NCBI GenBank assembly: GCA_027729785.1
Contig: JAQCDY010000003.1
Coordinates: 1 to 43,870, forward strand
DNA: 43,870 nucleotides
Direction of reading: 5' to 3'
Source: Actinomycetota bacterium
GTDB lineage: Bacteria > Actinomycetota > Acidimicrobiia > Acidimicrobiales > Ilumatobacteraceae
The notes beneath the pieces were generated by a model. That model saw only the letters and a program-made list of their open reading frames with translations. It had not been told where the DNA came from and did not search any database. Made by a program: the position numbers and the translations under genes. This document shows positions 20,042 to 29,570 of this stretch, one piece after another; the first letter of the stretch is position 1; every line of letters begins with the position of its first letter.

Positions 20042-22021
20042 TTATTTTGGCTTGACTGTCGCTAGTTCGGCAAGCGTTGTTGCAAGCGACTCGGCATCAA
20101 GCCCCAGTTGCTTGAGAATCGCCGCAGGCTTGGCGTGAGGCATGAACTTCGTCGGCAAACCCAGCACTTCAACCCGCGGATGAACCGAGTCGGGGGCATT
20201 GGTCACCAAATCGGCGAGCATCATGCCGACACCACCATCACGAATGCCGTCTTCAATCGTTACGACGACGCAATGCCGCGCCGCATCGGTGATCATCAAT
20301 TCGTCGGCAGGCACGCAACTGCGAACATCGTAGAGAGTTATCTCGATGCCACGACTGGCAAGTGCGTCGACGGCGCTTTCGGCGGCAGCAACCATTTTGC
20401 CGATTGCCAATACGCAAACATTGGGCACAGATGAGTTGCGCAATTTACGCGCGTGCAAGCCGGAGCCAGTTTCGCGTTCACCAACTGAACGCGCCAAACC
20501 TTTCGGATATCGAATCGCAACAGGGCCAGTGTCGGCGAGCAACATTGCATCTTCAAGCATTTGCGCGAGGTCTTGTGCACTTGACGGCGCAAGCAACCGC
20601 ATGCCTGGCACCTTTGACAACAACGCCATATCGAAAATGCCGTTGTGGCTCGGGCCGTCGTCTCCGGTGATGCCGGCGCGGTCAAGGCAGAACACGACAG
20701 GCAAACGGTGCAGTGCAACATCGTAAACAAGTTGATCCCACGCACGATTCAAAAAAGTCGAATACAAAGCAACGATCGGTCGCAGACCACCCATCGCCAT
20801 GCCGGCTGCCGCCGTGACCGCGTGTTGCTCGGCGATGCCGACATCGATAAAACGATCAGGAAAGCGCAACTGAAACGGCAACAAACCAGTTGGTCCGGGC
20901 ATCGCTGCAGTGATCGCCATGATTCGCGAATCTTGTTCGGCGATTTTGATAATTGAATCTGCAAATGCCTGCGTGTAACCAGTTGGTACTGCTTTAGGTG
21001 GACCAGTAACCGGGTCAAACACTGGGGCGTCGTGGAGATTTTTTTCGTCGTCGTCTTCGGCAGGTGGGTAGCCACGACCTTTTTGAGTTATCACATGAAT
21101 CACGAGCGGACCTTCTTCGACGCGTTGTGACGCCGAATTAAGCGCATACTCAAGCGCTTCTTGATTGTGACCGTCGATTGGTCCGATATAACGCACGCCG
21201 AGCGCCTCGAAAAATGCGGTGGGCTGCAAATATTCGCGAATGCCAGCTTTGAAGGCTTCGATGCCGCGCTCGGCTTGCGGGCCGACTAGAGGCAAGTCAT
21301 ACAAAAACTTTTCAAGTTTGCGTTGACGACGCACATAAACAGGGTTGAGTCTGATGTCGGTGAGCGCACGCGAAAGCATCTTTGTGATTTTGTCTTGTGG
21401 TCTTGGCAACTCACCTGTTTCGTCGATTGCGCTTGGTGCAGTATTCAAATTTTTTGGACTCGTCACATTTGAAATTGTCGGCGCATAAGATCGTCCGTTG
21501 TCGTTGAGCACGATGATCACCCGCCGCCGTGAGTGACCAAGATTATTCAGTGCTTCATACGCCATGCCGCCGGTCAATGACCCGTCGCCGATCACCGCGA
21601 CGATATGGCGACGATCAGAATTCGGATCTTGATCGCGGGCGACTGCTAATCCGTATGCATAACTTAAAACAGTTGAAGCGTGACTGTTTTCGATGAAGTC
21701 GTGCACGCTTTCTTCACGGCTCGGGTAGCCCGAGATGCCGCCGGCTTGACGCAAGTTGGTAAAGCCACCACGACGACCAGTAACAATCTTGTGTACATAC
21801 GACTGGTGGCCCGTGTCCCACAAAATCGCGTCGCGCGGTGATTCAAAAACTCTGTGCAGTGCCAGTGTCAATTCGACGGCGCCAAGATTCGAACCGAGGT
21901 GTCCGCTGTTTTTGGCAACCGAGTCGACGATGAAGTCGCGAATTTCGCCCGACAACTCGGCGAGTTGTTCGTAGCTCAACTTCGCGAGATCGCTCGGTTG
22001 GCGGATATCTGAAAGCGCCAT
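20042..22021 (-). CDS. dxs: 1-deoxy-D-xylulose-5-phosphate synthase
   Basis: GHLGSNLGAVELTLALHRVFESPRDAILWDTGHQSYVHKIVTGR, VIGDGSLTGGMAYEALNNLG, DVGIAEQHAVTAAAGMA, DRAGITGDDGPSHNGIFD. Confidence 0.97.
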   Translation of the reverse strand: MALSDIRQPSDLAKLSYEQLAELSGEIRDFIVDSVAKNSGHLGSNLGAVELTLALHRVFESPRDAILWDTGHQSYVHKIVTGRRGGFTNLRQAGGISGYPSREESVHDFIENSHASTVLSYAYGLAVARDQDPNSDRRHIVAVIGDGSLTGGMAYEALNNLGHSRRRVIIVLNDNGRSYAPTISNVTSPKNLNTAPSAIDETGELPRPQDKITKMLSRALTDIRLNPVYVRRQRKLEKFLYDLPLVGPQAERGIEAFKAGIREYLQPTAFFEALGVRYIGPIDGHNQEALEYALNSASQRVEEGPLVIHVITQKGRGYPPAEDDDEKNLHDAPVFDPVTGPPKAVPTGYTQAFADSIIKIAEQDSRIMAITAAMPGPTGLLPFQLRFPDRFIDVGIAEQHAVTAAAGMAMGGLRPIVALYSTFLNRAWDQLVYDVALHRLPVVFCLDRAGITGDDGPSHNGIFDMALLSKVPGMRLLAPSSAQDLAQMLEDAMLLADTGPVAIRYPKGLARSVGERETGSGLHARKLRNSSVPNVCVLAIGKMVAAAESAVDALASRGIEITLYDVRSCVPADELMITDAARHCVVVTIEDGIRDGGVGMMLADLVTNAPDSVHPRVEVLGLPTKFMPHAKPAAILKQLGLDAESLATTLAELATVKPK

Positions 22022-22034
22022 AGCGCCTATAACG

Positions 22035-22937
22035 CTAGCCTCGCGCGCTGGGATGGTTCTCAGTGAGTTTTGTTACGAGTCGGCGATGATTCCAGTAATG
22101 GATTTCGGTGCCAATGAAATATGCCACAGCGAACGCCAAAATTCCGCCGATGGCGTCGATCCAAAAGTGATTGCCTGTGACGATGATGCAGAATGTCGAG
22201 ACAGCCGGATAGAGCAGAAGCGCGAGACGCATCCATAATTTTCGCGCGAGAGGCCACAAAGCAAATGCGCACCAAGTTGACCAGCCGATGTGCAGCGACG
22301 GCATCGCGGCATATTGATTTGATACTTTGCTGCCAGGACCACGATCGAATGCCCATGGCCCGCCATATTCTCGAATCGTGTCGACGAAGCCGAAATTTTC
22401 AGCATCGTTGAAATTTCGATACTCACTTTCGATGCATGCTGCTCCGTAACCTTCGTCGGGGCATGGTGCGTCGAGCAATCGTGGTGGCATCAGCGGAAAA
22501 AGTGAAAAGCCGATGATCGCCAGCGCCGTCATCATCGCCAGCGTGTTTCTCCACTGACCAAAAACGTTTGGACGAAGTTTGTAGAGTGCGATAAAAACGC
22601 CGAGTGTGACAAAGAAATGTGCGGTGCCATAGAACACATTCATCGTCTCAATGAACCAGACATGTGGCAAAAACCAATCTTGCAAAGTTTCTTCGTGATA
22701 TAGGCCGATCCATCTTTCGAATCGAATCACGCGAATCGCATTTGTGAACGCGTGATTTGGTACCGAGACACCGTCGACGAGCGTTGAACCAAATTGATTG
22801 CGAACCAGCGTGTACAACGAATAGAAAATGCCGACGATCAGAACTTCTTTCCACCAGATCATGCGGTGTTCGAAGTCGATTGGCAATGCGGGGCGACGCC
22901 CGGACTTCTGCGCGGTGCTTGCGCCCTTGTTACCCAC
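22035..22937 (-). CDS. PAP2 superfamily membrane protein (Aur1/Ipt1-like)
   Basis: YAAMPSLHIGWSTW, TGNHFWIDAIGGILAFAVAYF, multiple TM segments. Confidence 0.85.
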   Translation of the reverse strand: MGNKGASTAQKSGRRPALPIDFEHRMIWWKEVLIVGIFYSLYTLVRNQFGSTLVDGVSVPNHAFTNAIRVIRFERWIGLYHEETLQDWFLPHVWFIETMNVFYGTAHFFVTLGVFIALYKLRPNVFGQWRNTLAMMTALAIIGFSLFPLMPPRLLDAPCPDEGYGAACIESEYRNFNDAENFGFVDTIREYGGPWAFDRGPGSKVSNQYAAMPSLHIGWSTWCAFALWPLARKLWMRLALLLYPAVSTFCIIVTGNHFWIDAIGGILAFAVAYFIGTEIHYWNHRRLVTKLTENHPSARG

Positions 22938-22997
22938 CTATAAATATTACGGCAGCACAACAAGTTGCTACATGGCATACGCGCCTAGGCTGGGAAA

Positions 22998-24416
22998 ATG
23001 ACAAAAACCCAAACAGTAGAACCACTCGTTGCGCCCGATGTTTTAGAGCGAGTGCTGGCCAAGGGTCGCAGCACGGGTGCCGATTTTTCTGAGATCTATA
23101 TAGAAGACAAACGTTCGACTTCGGCTGGTCTTGACGACGGCAAAGTCGAGCAAGTTACCTCGGGGCGCGATCGCGGTGCAGGAATTCGCGTCGTCTCTGG
23201 TGAAACCACGGGTTTTGCTCACACTTCAGATTTGTCGGAGCGTGGTTTATTGGCCGCAGCGCAGGCTGCAGCACTTGCTGCGAAACAGGGAGATGGCGGC
23301 GTACACAAGGTGCAACTTGGTGATGTTTTGCGTCATTCGGTGAACACGGTCAAACTTTCGCCCGACGTCGTTGAAAAGTCGCGCAAAGTTGAACTGCTCA
23401 AGCGAGTTGATGCAGCGGCGCGTGCGGTGAACGCCTCGATCGTGCAAGTATCGGCTGGCTACGGCGACTCACGCAAGCGAATTTTGATCGCCAACAGCAA
23501 TGGAGTATTTAGCGCCGACGAACAAGTACGCACCCTGTTGCGAGTCAGCGTTGTCGCCACGGGCGACGGTGGCATGCAAACCGGTTACGACTCACTCGGT
23601 CACACGATTGGTTTCGAAATGTTCGACGAAAATGATGTCGAAGAGTTGGCAATTCGTGCGGCCAAACAGGCAGTAACAAAACTCAGCGCACGACCTGCAC
23701 CCTCTGGTGCGATGCCAGTAGTTATCAAGCGTGGAAGCGGTGGCGTTTTGTTTCACGAAGCGTGTGGTCACGGTCTCGAAGCTGACCTTGTCGGCAAAAG
23801 CGCGAGCGTTTATCGCGGCAAGATGGGTGAACTTGTTGCGTCACCATTAGTCACGCTCGTTGACGACGGCACGATGACTGCCGAGTGGGGCGCGATTGGT
23901 ATTGACGACGAGGGTCATCCGTCGCAGCGCAACACGCTGATCAAAGATGGTGTGCTCACCGACTATATGTGGGATTACTTGCGTGCGCGCAAAGAAGGTC
24001 GCGCGCAAAGTGGCAACGGTCGGCGTCAGAGTTATCAACACTTGCCGATGGTGCGAATGACAAATACTTTCGTGCTCAATGGCAAGGAAGACCCTGATGA
24101 CATCGTGCGTGACACGAAGCAGGGTGTTTATATCGCCAAACTTGGTGGCGGACAAGTCGACACAGCGAGCGGTGATTTCGTGTTCGGAATGGCCGAGGCT
24201 TACTTGATCGAAAACGGCGAGATCACCGAACCATTGCGTGAAAGCAATTTGATCGGCAACGGACCCGAAGTTTTGAAAGATATCGACCTGCTCGGCAACG
24301 ATTTTGCGATGGGCAACCCCGGCACTTGCGGCAAAGACGGCCAAGGCGTGCCAGTGGGTGACGGTCAACCGACATTGCGCGTGCGATCGCTGACGATTGG
24401 TGGCACTGCAGCATGA
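22998..24416 (+). CDS. tldD: Metallopeptidase TldD
   Basis: HEACGHGLEADLVGKSASVYRGKMGE (HExxxH), GIDDEGHPSQRNTLIKDGVLTDYMWD, NTFVLNGKEDPDDIV. Confidence 0.93.
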   Translation: MTKTQTVEPLVAPDVLERVLAKGRSTGADFSEIYIEDKRSTSAGLDDGKVEQVTSGRDRGAGIRVVSGETTGFAHTSDLSERGLLAAAQAAALAAKQGDGGVHKVQLGDVLRHSVNTVKLSPDVVEKSRKVELLKRVDAAARAVNASIVQVSAGYGDSRKRILIANSNGVFSADEQVRTLLRVSVVATGDGGMQTGYDSLGHTIGFEMFDENDVEELAIRAAKQAVTKLSARPAPSGAMPVVIKRGSGGVLFHEACGHGLEADLVGKSASVYRGKMGELVASPLVTLVDDGTMTAEWGAIGIDDEGHPSQRNTLIKDGVLTDYMWDYLRARKEGRAQSGNGRRQSYQHLPMVRMTNTFVLNGKEDPDDIVRDTKQGVYIAKLGGGQVDTASGDFVFGMAEAYLIENGEITEPLRESNLIGNGPEVLKDIDLLGNDFAMGNPGTCGKDGQGVPVGDGQPTLRVRSLTIGGTAA

Positions 24417-25765
24417 GTGTTGGTGTGCCAGAGTTGCAATCTCTCGCAGACTCGGTTGTTGAGCAAGCAAAACCTGGCGAACATATTGAGGCTTATGTTT
24501 CGCGGGGCGGCGAAACTTCAGTGCGTGTCTATGAAGGCGAACTCGAGCACTTTGTTTCGGCTCAAAGCGAGGGCGTCGGCATTCGCATCATCAAAGACGG
24601 TCGCACGGGTTTTGCGTATGCGGGCACACTCGAACCGTCGGCGATCGCCGAAGTTCTGGCCGAGGCCCGCGACAACATTCAGTTCGGCACGGTTGATCAG
24701 TGGGCGGGTCTTGCCGAGCCAGACGGCGTCGCGCAAATTCCACAAAAGTTTTGGGACGAAGAACTCGCAAACTATCCGACCGATAAAAAAATTGAGATCA
24801 CCAAAGAGTTAGAGAAACTCACGCTTGCAGCTGATTCGCGCGTGCGCGCCGAGCAATCAAATTATGAAGACGGCTGGGCAGAAACTGCCGTCTCGACGAC
24901 CACGGGCATTCGCGAAAGCGGACGAGGCAACTCGTGCTACGTCTCGGTGGCGACCTTGGCTGACGACGGCGACGAAGCGCAAACTGGTTTTGGCTTTTCG
25001 GTTGGTGACTCGCCAAAAGAATTCGATCTCAAAAAAGCGGCGCGCGAGGCAGCCGATCGTGCAACTCGTTTGCTCGGTGCGACAAAACCTGCGAGCAAAA
25101 GTGTGACGATTATTTTAGATCCATATGTAACTTCGCAATTCGTCAGCATTTTGTCAAGTGCATTGAACGGTGAGAATCTGGCGAAAGGCCGCAGTTTGTT
25201 CGCCGATCGTTTGAACGAGCAAGTTGCTGATCCACGATTCACGCTTGTCGATGATCCGACTAATGAACTGGCGTACACGGCAACCGACATCGACGGCGAA
25301 GGTTTGGCGGCACGGCGCAATATCTTGATCGAAAACGGCGTACTCAAAAAATTTGTGCACTCGAGCTACAGCGCACGACGAATGAACACCAAGAGCACAG
25401 GCAACGCAACACGTGGCGGTTTTTCTGGCGGCCCAGGCGTTGGTTGTCTGGCAATGCAAGTTCAGCCAGGCAATAAAACCCAAGCCGAATTGATTGCTGC
25501 GATCGATGATGGTGTGTTGATTCAAGATGTTTCTGGAATGCATAGCGGCGTGAACACGATCTCTGGTGATTTTTCAACCGGCGCATCGGGCATCGTGATC
25601 AAGAACGGCACGCTGGGTGCACCGATTCGCGAATTTACAATTGCATCAACACTGCAAAAAATGTTGCTGAACATTCTCGACCTCGGCAACGACATTGATT
25701 GGTTGCCGATGCGTGCGGTCGGGCTTTCATTGGTAATCAGCGACGTAATGATGAGTGGTTCATAA
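24413..25765 (+). CDS. pmbA: TldE/PmbA family metallopeptidase partner
   Basis: Overlaps tldD by 4 bp; IDGEGLAARRNILIENGVLKKFVHSSYSARRM, GVNTISGDFSTGASGIVIKNG. Confidence 0.9.
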   Translation: MSVGVPELQSLADSVVEQAKPGEHIEAYVSRGGETSVRVYEGELEHFVSAQSEGVGIRIIKDGRTGFAYAGTLEPSAIAEVLAEARDNIQFGTVDQWAGLAEPDGVAQIPQKFWDEELANYPTDKKIEITKELEKLTLAADSRVRAEQSNYEDGWAETAVSTTTGIRESGRGNSCYVSVATLADDGDEAQTGFGFSVGDSPKEFDLKKAAREAADRATRLLGATKPASKSVTIILDPYVTSQFVSILSSALNGENLAKGRSLFADRLNEQVADPRFTLVDDPTNELAYTATDIDGEGLAARRNILIENGVLKKFVHSSYSARRMNTKSTGNATRGGFSGGPGVGCLAMQVQPGNKTQAELIAAIDDGVLIQDVSGMHSGVNTISGDFSTGASGIVIKNGTLGAPIREFTIASTLQKMLLNILDLGNDIDWLPMRAVGLSLVISDVMMSGS

Positions 25766-25770
25766 CCAGC

Positions 25771-26613
25771 ATGTCAATTTTGCACGCCATCGTGCTGGGC
25801 ATCGTGCAAGGTTTAACCGAGTTTCTACCGATTTCTTCGAGCGGACACTTAGAAATAGTTCCATGGCTGTTCAACTGGAATGACTACGACACGCCGGCAA
25901 CAGCGAAAGCCTTCGATACAGCGTTGCATCTCGGCACGCTCGTCGCGGTTTTTGTCTTCCTGCGTCGCGAACTTGTTGTTTATCTTCGTGCAGGTGTGCA
26001 GTTCGCATTCCGACGCGAGAGTTCAACGACGATGGTGGGCAAGCAGGCATGGTTTTTAGTCGCTTCGGCGATTCCTGCTGGCATTGTCGGTGCGATTTTT
26101 GAAGAGTCAATCACCGAACGACTTGGCACGCCAAACTTGATTGCCGTCAGTTTGATTGTTTTTGGCTTGTTGCTCGTGTGGGCTGATAAGCGAGCAACGA
26201 CTGCGCAAAATTCGCGAGATGTCACAAATTTTTCGTTGCGGGATGCATTAATCATTGGCATGGCACAAGTTTTGGCACTGAACCCTGGCACTTCGCGCTC
26301 GGGTATCACGATTACTGCAGCACGATTGACGGGCTATTCGCGCGATGCCGCGGTACGACTTTCATTTTTGATGAGCGTGCCGATTATCGGTGGTGCGGTG
26401 GTATTTAAACTCGCCCAACTTTGGCGCGACGGCATACCTGAAGGTTTGGGGGTGCCAATTATGGTCGGCATTGTGAGCGCCGGCATTTCTGGGTGGGTTG
26501 CAATGTGGTCGATTATTCGGCTCGTTCGCACAAAAAGCTTTTCGCCGTATGTTATTTATCGGGTTGCGTTTGGCACGGCAATTTTGTTGCTCGTCGCCAC
26601 GAACTTTCGCTAA
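25771..26613 (+). CDS. uppP: Undecaprenyl-diphosphatase (ORF opens at 25699; ATG 25771 preferred)
   Basis: GIVQGLTEFLPISSSGHLEIVPW, ALNPGTSRSGITITAARLTGYSRDAAVRLSFLMSVPII. Confidence 0.95.
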   Translation: MSILHAIVLGIVQGLTEFLPISSSGHLEIVPWLFNWNDYDTPATAKAFDTALHLGTLVAVFVFLRRELVVYLRAGVQFAFRRESSTTMVGKQAWFLVASAIPAGIVGAIFEESITERLGTPNLIAVSLIVFGLLLVWADKRATTAQNSRDVTNFSLRDALIIGMAQVLALNPGTSRSGITITAARLTGYSRDAAVRLSFLMSVPIIGGAVVFKLAQLWRDGIPEGLGVPIMVGIVSAGISGWVAMWSIIRLVRTKSFSPYVIYRVAFGTAILLLVATNFR

Positions 26614-26620
26614 TTGATTT

Positions 26621-27037
26621 CTAGCCGACCAATACGAGGCTGACCACGCCTAGCGAGGCGGCATTGGCGACCATTGCTACTTCGGTCATCGGCACGGCCA
26701 AGACGACTGTTGTCTGCCGATTTGGCAGATCAATCACATCAAAAACCAGAACTCGCTCAAGAGATATCGCCGAATCGATGATCACATCGACATAGTCACC
26801 TGAGTGAATTTCTGGCAGTGGCCCGGCACTTTGCATCGCCACTGCACGAAACCCAAAAGGTATTTTGTGGCGACTCGCACCCTGCAGGTCGCTTGTTGCG
26901 ACATCGTTGTCGTGAAACGACACCGCAGAAACCATAAAGAGAAGGGCACAGATAACGGATAATGAAACGACAACAATTCGCTGTCGTGTGGCGTCACGGC
27001 AAAGTTCATACCAAGACTCGAGAAGTTTTGTTTTCAT
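26621..27037 (-). CDS. Single-TM protein with RcpC/CpaB (SAF-like) domain (start near 27037; upstream ORF portion not coding)
   Basis: MKTKLLESWYEL..., TM segment RIVVVSLSVICALLFMVSAVSF, then GFRAVAMQSAGPLPEIHSGDYVDVII ... TTVVLAVPMTEVAMVANAASLGVVSLVL. Confidence 0.7.
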   Translation of the reverse strand: MKTKLLESWYELCRDATRQRIVVVSLSVICALLFMVSAVSFHDNDVATSDLQGASRHKIPFGFRAVAMQSAGPLPEIHSGDYVDVIIDSAISLERVLVFDVIDLPNRQTTVVLAVPMTEVAMVANAASLGVVSLVLVG

Positions 27038-27059
27038 GGCTGAATGCCATGTGTGCCGC

Positions 27060-27461
27060 TTAAGAATTAGTGGCTGGGGCTGGTTTCGTCTCAGTTTTTG
27101 TCGGTGATGCTGCATCGCTCGAACTAGTCGAACTAGTCGTGCTGGTCGTGCCTGAAGTAGTACTTGAGTCTGAACCCGCGCCTGTCGTTGAACTCGTGCC
27201 TGCAGTTGAACCCGCGCCTGCAGTTTCACTCGGCTTGCCTGTTGATGAGCCTGAAGTGGCGGTCTTGCCTGAGGCTGCACTATCGGTCTTGTAGAAACCT
27301 CCACCCTTGAAAGTGACGCCAACCGGTGTGAACACTTTTTTCACTGGGCGCGGCTTGCCGTCTGCTGGGTGCGGCGCCTCGGTCAGCGCATCATCGCTAA
27401 ATGCCTGATAGATCTCAATGGTCTCTCCCGAGTCAATGAACTTGTAGACATAAGTCGGCAT
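27060..27461 (-). CDS. FmdB/Ruc-like small protein lacking zinc-ribbon cysteines, with long Ser/Thr/Gly-rich tail
   Basis: MPTYVYKF...EIYQAFSDDALTE...VKKVFTPVGVTFKGGGFYKTDS matches the FmdB framework; no cysteine anywhere in the ORF. Confidence 0.82.
   Translation of the reverse strand: MPTYVYKFIDSGETIEIYQAFSDDALTEAPHPADGKPRPVKKVFTPVGVTFKGGGFYKTDSAASGKTATSGSSTGKPSETAGAGSTAGTSSTTGAGSDSSTTSGTTSTTSSTSSSDAASPTKTETKPAPATNS
27063..27278. repeat. Low-complexity, degenerate repetitive DNA encoding the FmdB-like tail
   Basis: Reiterated elements on + strand: gaactagtc gaactagtc; gaacccgcgcctg / gaactcgtgcctgcagtt / gaacccgcgcctgcagtt. Confidence 0.55.
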
Positions 27462-27487
27462 AGGGCTTTTGATTCTAGGATGATTGT

Positions 27488-28297
27488 GTGGCTGTGCGCA
27501 CTGCTGTTATTCCCGCGGCCGGAATGGGCACACGCTTCTTGCCCGCGACCCGCGCCACGCCCAAAGAATTGCTACCTATATATGACACCCCGGCGCTGCA
27601 GTTCGTGATCGATGAGGCGGCGCAGGCGGGTTGCACGCGTGTTGTGATCGTCACCAGTCGAGCCAAGCCGTCGATCGAGAGCTATGCCTCGGCTGCCAGC
27701 ACCGACAAAGTCGCGGTCAGTGTCGTGTACCAAGACTCGCCGTTAGGTTTAGGCCACGCGGTGAGTTGCGCGCGACAAGTGGTGGGCGACGAGCCGTTTG
27801 TGGTGATGTTGCCCGACGAAATAATGGGCGACGCATCGCTGACGAAACAACTTGTGGCGCTCCATGAAAAATCTGGCAAAAGCAGCATTGGATTAAAACG
27901 AGTTGCGGCTACTGAAGTCTCGAGCTATGGCAACGTCAAAGTCGCCGTTTACAAAAGCGACACAGAAGATGCAGTTGAAATTTTGCAAGTTGTTGAAAAA
28001 CCAAAACCAGCAGATGCCGTCAGCGACATCGTGATTATTGGTCGTTATGTGTTTTCACCAAATATTTTTGACAAACTCGAACAGATAAAGCCGAGCGCTA
28101 ACGGCGAACTGCAGTTGACCGATGCGCTGGAAATGTTGGCAAACGAGCGCGCCTTGTTGGGCGTTGTCAGCGAAATAACTCGATACGACACTGGCACGCC
28201 GATGGGGCTTTTGCGCGCAGTCATTGAGATTGCTCTTGAGCGCAAAGATGTTGGTCAGCAATTGAACTCTTGGCTTAAAGAAAAATTCAACAAATAG
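27488..28297 (+). CDS. galU: UTP--glucose-1-phosphate uridylyltransferase (GTG start)
   Basis: AVIPAAGMGTRFLPATRATPKELLPIYDTPALQFVIDEA, LGLGHAVSCA, VMLPDEI. Confidence 0.96.
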   Translation: MAVRTAVIPAAGMGTRFLPATRATPKELLPIYDTPALQFVIDEAAQAGCTRVVIVTSRAKPSIESYASAASTDKVAVSVVYQDSPLGLGHAVSCARQVVGDEPFVVMLPDEIMGDASLTKQLVALHEKSGKSSIGLKRVAATEVSSYGNVKVAVYKSDTEDAVEILQVVEKPKPADAVSDIVIIGRYVFSPNIFDKLEQIKPSANGELQLTDALEMLANERALLGVVSEITRYDTGTPMGLLRAVIEIALERKDVGQQLNSWLKEKFNK

Positions 28298-28313
28298 ATT
28301 AAAGTCGGCAGTT

Positions 28314-29552
28314 ATGGCTAAAAATTTTGGGGCAACAATTGATGCCAAAGAAGTCGGTCTTGACTCGACGCGACTAAAAAATATCGATAAGCATTTCAAT
28401 CGCTATGTCGACGAAGGTCGATTGGCTGGCTACGCGGTTGCCGTTGCGCGACACGGCAAAGTTGCACACTTTGGCATGTATGGCCACAAAGATTCTGAAT
28501 CTGGCACGCCGATTACCGACGACACGATATACCGCATTTTTTCGATGACCAAGCCGATTACCTCGATCGCATTGATGATGTTGGTCGAGCGTGGCTTGCT
28601 GCAACTCACCGACCCAGTCAGCAAGTTCATACCATCATTTGGCGAAACCCGAGTTTGGAATACGGGCACGGTATTAAAGCCACTGACAAATGCGTTGACC
28701 GAGCCGATTCGCATTTGGCATCTGTTGACCCACACCGCAGGCATGACATACGGCTGGATGTATTCAGATCTTGTAGACGACATGTATCGTCGCGCCGGCT
28801 TCGAAGCAGGCGTGGCCTATAAAGATTCGCTCGAAGTCGTCTGCGATAAATACGCGGCGTTGCCACTTTTATTTCAGCCAGGTTCAAGTTGGAACTACAG
28901 CGTCGCCACCGACATTGTTGGCCGAGTAGTTGAAGTTGTTGGCAAGATGCCACTTGACGAGTTCTTTGAAAAAAATATTTTTCAACCACTTGAGATGCAT
29001 GACACTGCATTCTGGGTGTCGAATGATAAGCACGACCGAGTCGCATCACTTTACCGTTACGACGAGGTAACACACAGAAAGACAAAACTCGATAGTTTTG
29101 GAAACAACGCACTTGAAAAGCCAGCGTTTCTGTCGGGCGGCGGCGGCCTGGTTTCAACTGCCAGTGATTACTTTAAGTTCATCCGCATGCTCGAAGGTCG
29201 TGGTAAATCAGGCGATGTGCAACTGCTTTCGTCGCGCACTTTCGAAATGATGGTGATGAACCATCTGCCGAACAACGCCGACATCTCAACATTCGGTCGA
29301 CCACTCGGCGAAGAAATTTTTTATGACGGTTTGGGTTTTGGTTTCGGGTTCTCTGTAGTTGTTGATCAGGCCAAAACTCGTGTGGCTTGCCCAAACGGCA
29401 CATTCAGTTGGGGTGGCATGGCCAGCACCGCGTTTTGGGTAGACCCAGTCAACGAGATCAGCGCGATGTTCTTCACGCAGTTGATTCCGTCGAGCACATA
29501 TCCGATACGCCCGTATTTGCGCTCGCTGGTTTACGCCGCCGTCACCGACTAG
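28314..29552 (+). CDS. Serine hydrolase, beta-lactamase family (class C/DD-peptidase/esterase fold)
   Basis: RIFSMTKPITSIALMMLVERG (SxxK), NYSVATDIVGRVVE (YxV-like), HLLTHTAGMTYG. Confidence 0.9.
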   Translation: MAKNFGATIDAKEVGLDSTRLKNIDKHFNRYVDEGRLAGYAVAVARHGKVAHFGMYGHKDSESGTPITDDTIYRIFSMTKPITSIALMMLVERGLLQLTDPVSKFIPSFGETRVWNTGTVLKPLTNALTEPIRIWHLLTHTAGMTYGWMYSDLVDDMYRRAGFEAGVAYKDSLEVVCDKYAALPLLFQPGSSWNYSVATDIVGRVVEVVGKMPLDEFFEKNIFQPLEMHDTAFWVSNDKHDRVASLYRYDEVTHRKTKLDSFGNNALEKPAFLSGGGGLVSTASDYFKFIRMLEGRGKSGDVQLLSSRTFEMMVMNHLPNNADISTFGRPLGEEIFYDGLGFGFGFSVVVDQAKTRVACPNGTFSWGGMASTAFWVDPVNEISAMFFTQLIPSSTYPIRPYLRSLVYAAVTD

Positions 29553-29570
29553 TTCGAGCTCGCGCAAAAA

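Noticed and set aside
23847-24470. 207-aa minus-strand ORF opposite tldD/tldE
   Set aside because: Same antisense artefact; the sense strand has clear TldD motifs throughout.
27038-27322. N-terminal 95 codons of the 26621-27322 ORF (QARVQLQARVQRQARV...)
   Set aside because: Out-of-frame reading of the FmdB-like gene's repetitive tail; the real start is the ATG near 27037.
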